Of a stretch of 64,000 nt of DNA, positions 59,350 to 64,000 are shown piece after piece. Position 1 is the stretch's first letter, and each line of letters opens with the position of its first letter. A program made the position numbers and the translations under genes. Below the pieces are notes generated by a model. That model was not told where the DNA came from and made no database searches. It worked only from the letters and a program-made list of their open reading frames with translations. Source of the DNA: SpSt-501 sp037481615 (GTDB lineage Bacteria; Desulfobacterota; Desulfobacteria; Desulfobacterales; SpSt-501); assembly GCA_037481615.1 (NCBI GenBank), contig JBBFLI010000003.1. The stretch is one strand, 5' to 3'.

Positions 59350-59378
59350 AATTTGTTTGACATCAAATAATTTGTTTG
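59350..59378. promoter_or_regulatory. Direct repeats in the divergent SulP/regulator region
   Basis: AATTTGTTTG occurs twice, at 59350-59359 and 59369-59378, one helical-turn pair apart, in an AT-rich stretch. A TTGACA at 59357-59362 overlaps the first copy. It may be the binding site of the regulator encoded next, which starts at 59422. Confidence 0.4.
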
Positions 59379-59421
59379 TTAGAGCCCTCTACGGCAACGG
59401 TCACGATCCCCGGGGGGCTTC

Positions 59422-60084
59422 ATGAACGAGCGGGAATGGATCCTCCAGACCCTGTCCCAGATCGCCGACTCTCTCGTCCGCACCTTCCCTCGCCACCTCG
59501 AAGTCGTCGTCCACGACCTTTCCGACCCCAGGCACTCCATCCGTCACATCGCGGGCGACGTGACCCGCCGCAAGGCGGGCGGCCCGCTCACCGACCTCGT
59601 CGTCCGGGCCCTCAGGCGTGAAGGCCGTGAAATCCGCGATCGCTACAACTACCGGACCACCACCCGGGACGGGCGCGTGCTCAAGTCGACCACGACTTTC
59701 ATCCGTGACCGCCGGGGGGAGATCGTCGCCGCCTTCTGCGTCAACTTCGACACGACCGACTACCGCAACGCCGCTCAGGCCCTGGAAATCTTCTCGACCG
59801 CCGAGGCGAGTTTCGACGGCGATGAGAAAATCGAAACCTTCGCCACCTCGATCCACGAGACGATCGAGGCGCTCTTCGAGCAGACAATCGCCAGGATCGG
59901 AAAGCAACCCCCTTACATGTCGACGCCGGAGAGAATCGATCTTTTGCGTGCGCTCGAGGAAAACGGGGTTTTCCGGATCAAGGGGTCGGTCGACCAGGTC
60001 GCCCGGAGGATGGGGATCTCCAAGTACACGGTGTACGGGTATCTCAAGAAAATCCGCCTGGAACAGGCGCTCCCCCAGCCTTGA
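59422..60084 (+). CDS. YheO/DauR-type PAS-HTH transcriptional regulator
   Basis: A 220-residue regulator. Residues 1-115 form a YheO-like PAS domain (HLEVVVHDLSDPRHSIRHIA, and FIRDRRGEIVAAFCVNFDTT), and the C terminus from about 165 is a DauR-type helix-turn-helix (GSVDQVARRMGISKYTVYGY). DauR relatives control D-amino-acid catabolism. It lies just upstream of RidA and a D-cysteine desulfhydrase-like gene, which supports the same job here. It is divergent from the SulP gene. Confidence 0.92.
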   Translation: MNEREWILQTLSQIADSLVRTFPRHLEVVVHDLSDPRHSIRHIAGDVTRRKAGGPLTDLVVRALRREGREIRDRYNYRTTTRDGRVLKSTTTFIRDRRGEIVAAFCVNFDTTDYRNAAQALEIFSTAEASFDGDEKIETFATSIHETIEALFEQTIARIGKQPPYMSTPERIDLLRALEENGVFRIKGSVDQVARRMGISKYTVYGYLKKIRLEQALPQP

Positions 60085-60124
60085 GCGCGCCAGGGCGGAG
60101 ATTGGAAAAGGAGGAATAAAGAGA

Positions 60125-60520
60125 ATGGAAATCGCCTCTACGCCCCGGCCGGTCTCCACGGCCGAAGCGCCCGCCGCGATCGGCCCCTATTCCCAGGGGG
60201 TGATTGCCGGGGGGTTTCTCTTCGTCTCCGGCCAGCTCCCCTTCGATCCTGCAACCGGCGAGCCGGTTGCAGGCGGAATCGAGGAACGTGCCGAGCGGTG
60301 CCTGAAGAACCTTGCCGCCGTGGCGCGTGCCGCAGGGACGGATCTTTCGCGCGCGGTGAAGTTGACCGTCTTTTTGACCGATCTCGGGGAGTTCGCCCGG
60401 GTCAACGAGGTCTACTCCCGCCATTTTTCCACCTGTCCCCCTCCCGCCCGCTCCGCCGTGCAGGTCGCGGCGCTGCCGCGGGGGGCGGACATCGAAATCG
60501 AGGCCATCATCCAACGCTGA
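60125..60520 (+). CDS. ridA: RidA-family enamine/imine deaminase
   Basis: A 131-residue RidA/YjgF protein that hydrolyses reactive 2-aminoacrylate made by PLP enzymes. The hallmarks AIGPYSQGVIAGGFLFVSGQ, the catalytic Arg in PARSAVQVAALPRGADIEIE, and FLTDLGEFARVNEVY are intact. A strong AAAAGGAGG ribosome site precedes the ATG. The next gene is a PLP enzyme that releases aminoacrylate-like intermediates, so RidA serves it directly. Confidence 0.95.
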   Translation: MEIASTPRPVSTAEAPAAIGPYSQGVIAGGFLFVSGQLPFDPATGEPVAGGIEERAERCLKNLAAVARAAGTDLSRAVKLTVFLTDLGEFARVNEVYSRHFSTCPPPARSAVQVAALPRGADIEIEAIIQR

Positions 60521-60537
60521 GCGCAAGGAGGGTTTCC

Positions 60538-61554
60538 ATGAATCTCGCCCGATTCCCCCGCCGCCGTTACAGCCCCGGCCCCACGCCGATCGAGTTTCTG
60601 CCCCGGTTTTCCCAGGCGGTCGGCGGGCCCGAAATCTACATCAAGCGTGACGATCTGCTCGGGCTCACAGGAGGCGGCAACAAGACCCGCAAGCTCGAGT
60701 TTCTCGTGGCCGACGCTCTCGCCCAGGGGGCCGACACCCTGATCACCTGCGGGGCGGTGCAATCGAACCACTGCCGGTTGACGCTCGCCGCGGCCGTGAA
60801 GGAAGGGCTGAAATGCCGCCTGGTCCTCGAAGAGCGCGTGCCCGGAAGTTACAACCCCGAGGCCTCGGGGAACAATTTTCTCTTCCGGTTGCTGGGGGTC
60901 GAGAGGATCGAGGTCGTCCCGGGGGGGAGCGACATGATGGCGGCCATGGCGAAGGTCGCCGAGGAACTCGCCCGTGAGGGGAGAAAGGGCTACATCATCC
61001 CCGGCGGCGGCTCGAACCCCATCGGGGCGACGGGCTACGTCGCCTGCGCCCAGGAGATCCAGGAGCAGCTCTTCGACCAGGGGCTGGCGATCGACCGCGT
61101 GGTCGTCGCCTCCGGGAGCGCCGGCACCCATGCTGGCCTGGTCACGGGGTTTGTCGGCTGCAACGTGGGGATTCCCCTTTTGGGTGTCGGCGTGAGCCGC
61201 GACCCCGCGGATCAGGAGCCGCTCGTCTATGATCTCGCCTGCCGCACCGCGGAGCGCGTGGGCGTGCGGGGAGGGATCCCGCGGGAAGCGGTCAGCTGCG
61301 TCGGCGGCTACTGGCAGCCGAAATACTCGGTACCCAACCGGAGGATGGTCGAGGCCGTGCAGCTGCTCGCCCGCACCGAGGGGATCCTCCTCGACCCCGT
61401 CTACACCGGCAAGGCGATGGCCGGACTGATCGGCATGAGCCGCGAGGGGCGCCTGCGCAAAGGCGAGAAGGTGCTCTTCGTCCACACCGGCGGTTCCCCG
61501 GGTCTCTATGCCTATATCCGTCCGGTTCTCGGCCTGGAGCCGGTGGCTGAATAG
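60538..61554 (+). CDS. dcyD: D-cysteine desulfhydrase / ACC deaminase-like PLP enzyme
   Basis: Fold-type II PLP enzyme of 338 residues. GGGNKTRKLEFLVADA holds the cofactor lysine near residue 49; SNHCRLTLAAAV and PGGGSNPIGATGYV are phosphate-binding; HTGGSPGLYAY ends the active site. Relatives split D-cysteine to pyruvate, ammonia and sulfide, or open 1-aminocyclopropane-carboxylate. The RidA and DauR-type genes before it fit D-cysteine or another D-amino acid. It lies 17 bases after ridA. Confidence 0.9.
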   Translation: MNLARFPRRRYSPGPTPIEFLPRFSQAVGGPEIYIKRDDLLGLTGGGNKTRKLEFLVADALAQGADTLITCGAVQSNHCRLTLAAAVKEGLKCRLVLEERVPGSYNPEASGNNFLFRLLGVERIEVVPGGSDMMAAMAKVAEELAREGRKGYIIPGGGSNPIGATGYVACAQEIQEQLFDQGLAIDRVVVASGSAGTHAGLVTGFVGCNVGIPLLGVGVSRDPADQEPLVYDLACRTAERVGVRGGIPREAVSCVGGYWQPKYSVPNRRMVEAVQLLARTEGILLDPVYTGKAMAGLIGMSREGRLRKGEKVLFVHTGGSPGLYAYIRPVLGLEPVAE

Positions 61555-61685
61555 GCGGAAGGGTTCTCCTTTTATGACCTGGGACCCCATGCCGCGTTGA
61601 GCGAATGATCTTTTGAAACTTGGATTCTCTGGGGAGGCAGATGCTTCCACAAAGAAAGGACCCAAAAAACAAATAAGGGGGTAAG

Positions 61686-62705
61686 ATGAAAAACCAATGT
61701 CGCAGGATAGTTTGTAATGTCGTTTGGTTAACTTTGTTGGTAGTGACAGGCCTATTTTATTCCCAGGCGGAGGCAAAGGAAATTATTATTAAGCTTGCCC
61801 ATCCCAACGTGCCTCAGCACCCCATGGGAGAGGGCTATGAGTTGTTTAAATCCGATCTTGAGAAGCGATCCAGTGGTGTTTTTAGAGTAGATATTTATGA
61901 CAGTTCGAAATATGGAAATTTCGATGCGGTGGTCCAGGGCCTCCAAATGGGGGTCCTGCAAATGGGGTCGGACGCCTGCAACAACTTTTCCGTTTTTAAT
62001 CCGCAATTGATGTTTCTTGATATGCCGTTTATTATACCAAGCTATGAAGCCGCCGATCTGATTACAGATGGCCCGATAGGGAAAAAGTTGGCAAGCGCAC
62101 TTGAAAAAAATGGCGTTTTAGGATTGGGCTACATCGATATCGGTTTCAGACAGGTGTTTTCAAGCCGGCCGATTCGCAATCTTGAAGATGCAAAAGGCCT
62201 TAAAATTCGAGCAACCCATTCGAAAGCGCATATTGCCATTCTTAAGGCACTCGGGATGAACCCGACCCCGGTGGCTTGGGGTGAGGTCTACACGGCTTTG
62301 CAACAAAAGACTGTAGATGCCATTGACATCGACTTGAATTTGGCGTGGTTCAATAAGTTCCCCGAAATAACAAAATATGTTACGCTTACGCGCAGTTTTT
62401 ATAGCGGGCATCTGGTGTTGGTATCCAAAGCATTCTATGAAAAACTGACACCGCAAGAGCAAGCATGGATCAAGGAGTCATTTGCGGTCATGCAGAAGTT
62501 TGAACGCAACAAGATTCGAGGCAATGAGGCGATGATTATCCAGAAGATCAAAGAAACTGGAGGAGAGGTCATCGAACTCTCGCCCGAAGAACGGAATCGA
62601 TGGGTCAAGGCTACAGAAGAGGTTCCTAAAGCATTTGCGTACGCCGTACCCCCAGAACTCATCGAAGAAATGCGCAGAACCATTAAAGAGAAGTTAAATC
62701 AATAG
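61686..62705 (+). CDS. dctP: TRAP transporter solute-binding protein (DctP), AT-rich
   Basis: Periplasmic receptor of 339 residues with a signal peptide (VWLTLLVVTGLFYSQAEA). Typical DctP features are GYELFKSDLEKRSSGVFRVD, FDAVVQGLQMGVLQMGSDAC and IRNLEDAKGLKIRATHSKA. Codon use is clearly more AT-rich than in the other genes of the window, suggesting recent transfer. It starts 130 bases after dcyD and might deliver D-amino acids, but the composition break argues for a separate origin. Confidence 0.9.
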   Translation: MKNQCRRIVCNVVWLTLLVVTGLFYSQAEAKEIIIKLAHPNVPQHPMGEGYELFKSDLEKRSSGVFRVDIYDSSKYGNFDAVVQGLQMGVLQMGSDACNNFSVFNPQLMFLDMPFIIPSYEAADLITDGPIGKKLASALEKNGVLGLGYIDIGFRQVFSSRPIRNLEDAKGLKIRATHSKAHIAILKALGMNPTPVAWGEVYTALQQKTVDAIDIDLNLAWFNKFPEITKYVTLTRSFYSGHLVLVSKAFYEKLTPQEQAWIKESFAVMQKFERNKIRGNEAMIIQKIKETGGEVIELSPEERNRWVKATEEVPKAFAYAVPPELIEEMRRTIKEKLNQ

Positions 62706-62759
62706 CAAGATGAGCCGGGCAGGCGAAGAAATTCGCCTGCCCTCCTCGTAAGAGAGCTT

Positions 62760-63269
62760 ATGAAGAACTTATTTATATCGTTAAAAAGGTTTGAAGAAAT
62801 CGCGTCTTGTACATCACTTGCGGTTATGGCGGTGATCATCATTTTGCAGGTGTTTCAAAGATATGTTCTCCAAAACTCTCTTGATTGGCCCGAGGAGTTG
62901 GCAAGATATCTTTTTATCTTTTCTGTGTATATCGGCACCAGTTATGCAACATCGGAAAGACGGCATTTGGAGGTCACAGTTGCCCGAACGTTATTTGGTG
63001 AAAAAGCAGGGATTATAATTGCGATTACAGCTTATTTTATTACCTTGCTGTTCAGTGGATTAATGTTTTATTGGGGGGTGAAGATGGTTGAGTTCGTATT
63101 CGTATCCAATCAGCTTGCCCCGGCTCTCCTATTTCCCATGTTTATTGCTTACATGTGCTTGCCGCTTGGTTTCCTTCTGATGACGATACGCACGATTGTG
63201 GTCATCAAAAATTTGTTTTCCAGAGATTTGAAACGTGTGCTGGATAGAGAATATAAAGCGGTATCCTGA
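62760..63269 (+). CDS. dctQ: TRAP transporter small permease (DctQ), AT-rich
   Basis: A 169-residue DctQ subunit with four hydrophobic segments (near 20-38, 50-65, 86-106 and 125-145). DWPEELARYLFIFSVYIGTS and ATSERRHLEVTVARTLFG are family motifs. Same AT-rich composition as the receptor before it. Unlike the other TRAP operons it is not closely followed by dctM; a 600-base non-coding stretch intervenes. Confidence 0.9.
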   Translation: MKNLFISLKRFEEIASCTSLAVMAVIIILQVFQRYVLQNSLDWPEELARYLFIFSVYIGTSYATSERRHLEVTVARTLFGEKAGIIIAITAYFITLLFSGLMFYWGVKMVEFVFVSNQLAPALLFPMFIAYMCLPLGFLLMTIRTIVVIKNLFSRDLKRVLDREYKAVS

Positions 63270-63873
63270 TTGGCAGGATAAAAAAGAGATGAAAAGATCC
63301 GCCGCCATTTTCGACCGTAAGCGATTCGCCGCAACGATCCGGTCCAGAAAGGAAAGTGAAGCGTCGATCGCGTTTGCTGCGGATTTGTGGTTTTGATGCA
63401 AAGTGAATGAGGAAACTATGCATCCCGGCCGGTTCAAACATTCAGGAATCCCCATGCTTCAAGGCGGCGGGCGGAGTCGGGGTATGCTCGAACAAGAAGA
63501 CGGCGAACGCAGGGAGAGGGGCTTTTGAAGTAAAAAGGAAACCTTGTGCTGGATAAGGAAAAAGAATTTTGCCGAAAAGCTAAAGCTTATGAAGCAGACC
63601 CCGTTTCCAGGGACGGCGGATTGCAGAATTGGGCCGACGCGGGCAAAGAGCGATCGGCGATTATGAAAGATTAAAATGAATTCGACCATCACCGGATGGA
63701 CGCCGGTTCCGGGATCCAGGGCATGTGCCGAGGACCCGAAAGCGCCTTGTCCACAAAAGCACTTGAAAAGACGCATGAAATATATGAACAGAAAAAATTT
63801 CGAAGAGCATTTTTGAAATGGGAGCTTGCGTCATCTTGAAATGCACTATTTTTGATTAACCGAGGAATGAGCC
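63270..63873. other. Non-coding interval inside the TRAP operon
   Basis: About 600 bases between dctQ and dctM with no supported gene. A 42-codon frame from a GTG at 63546 to a TAA at 63672-63674 encodes a hydrophilic peptide without any recognised family, and could be a decayed or cryptic small gene. Composition is intermediate, less AT-rich than the flanking TRAP genes. It may mark an insertion or a degraded gene. Confidence 0.45.
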
Positions 63874-64000
63874 ATGGATTTCCCGCTTCTTGTCATCACG
63901 ATTGCGCTTCCTGTGCTTCTTCTTTGGAGCGTGCCCATAGGAGTGGCCATCGGGCTTAGCGTCGCGATGGCCGTGATGGCAGCCGGACTTCCAGTGCAAT
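63874..64000 (+). CDS. dctM: TRAP transporter large permease (DctM), N-terminal part
   Basis: Only the first 42 codons lie in the window. The protein starts MDFPLLVITIALPVLLLWSV, continues in a hydrophobic segment (PIGVAIGLSVAMAVMAAG), and matches the beginning of DctM subunits. CGAGGAATGAGCC precedes the ATG. It completes the TRAP transporter whose receptor and small subunit are encoded just upstream. Confidence 0.85.
   Translation, partial: MDFPLLVITIALPVLLLWSVPIGVAIGLSVAMAVMAAGLPVQ

Noticed and set aside
63546..63674. Small 42-codon peptide gene between dctQ and dctM
   Set aside because: Too short and without motif; kept only as a note.
1..64000. rRNA, tRNA or CRISPR loci
   Set aside because: No tRNA-like T-arm with matching cloverleaf, no rRNA-like stretch and no regular repeat-spacer array seen by reading; a tRNAscan or CRISPR search would be needed to be certain.

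Overview
The window is GC-rich throughout and densely coding, except for a visibly AT-richer tail after about 61.6 kb. It looks like a chromosome segment of an anaerobic or facultatively anaerobic Desulfobacterota (Deltaproteobacteria)-like bacterium. This is an inference from content: an 11-heme c-type cytochrome, CCG-domain (HdrD/GlcF-type) iron-sulfur proteins, rubredoxin, four TRAP-family transporters, a Tm-1-like protein, DUF169 and NosL proteins, a GGDEF signalling protein and strong AGGAGG-type ribosome binding sites. No rRNA, tRNA, CRISPR array or intact transposase gene was recognised. The species cannot be named from sequence alone.

Layout. 1-4.0 kb: minus-strand CusABC-like copper/silver efflux operon, with the pump cut by the window edge. 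4.1-6.7 kb: family 2 glycosyltransferase plus a polytopic membrane protein. 6.7-9.9 kb: two small cysteine-containing proteins, two histidine phosphatases and an alpha/beta hydrolase. 9.9-14.2 kb: a tight four-gene minus-strand operon encoding an S51-peptidase/CysRS-tail fusion, a GNAT/FemAB-type acyltransferase, an MshA/BshA-like glycosyltransferase and a PIG-L (MshB/BshB-like) deacetylase. 14.3-18 kb: a TAXI-type TRAP system. 18-25.6 kb: FHA-GGDEF protein, SLC13-type permease, TerC, a GNAT-like protein, a Tm-1-like protein and an MFS transporter. 25.6-28.2 kb: ComB-like phosphatase overlapping a radical SAM protein. 28.3-35.8 kb: DeoR regulator divergent from a GlcD/GlcF-like oxidase pair, a creatininase-family hydrolase and a TRAP transporter. 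36-37.1 kb: a FabH-like ketoacyl synthase.

37.3-52.7 kb is the centrepiece: about fifteen co-directional, tightly packed genes. They run from a GntR regulator through a zinc alcohol dehydrogenase, a TRAP transporter, an SDR, a PPC-domain protein, a complete 2-oxoacid/acetoin dehydrogenase complex (E1alpha, E1beta, E2, E3), an 11-heme cytochrome fused to a NarI-like membrane domain, a GcvH-like lipoyl carrier, an HdrD-like CCG oxidoreductase and a lipoate ligase, ending at a strong terminator. A reasonable reading is uptake and oxidation of a polyol, hydroxyketone or 2-oxoacid, with some reductant passed from lipoyl dithiols through the HdrD-like protein and membrane cytochrome to the quinone pool or periplasm.

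53.5-55.7 kb is a redox-stress island: HxlR regulator, thioredoxin-like protein, rubredoxin, cupin and an OsmC protein whose catalytic cysteine codon is replaced by an in-frame UGA followed by a SECIS-like hairpin, making it a probable selenoprotein. 55.8-59.2 kb: DUF169 protein, a 230-bp inverted-repeat element, NosL and a SulP transporter. 59.4-61.6 kb: YheO/DauR-type regulator, RidA and a D-cysteine desulfhydrase-like enzyme. 61.7-64 kb: an AT-richer, probably acquired TRAP transporter interrupted by a 600-bp non-coding stretch and cut by the window end.
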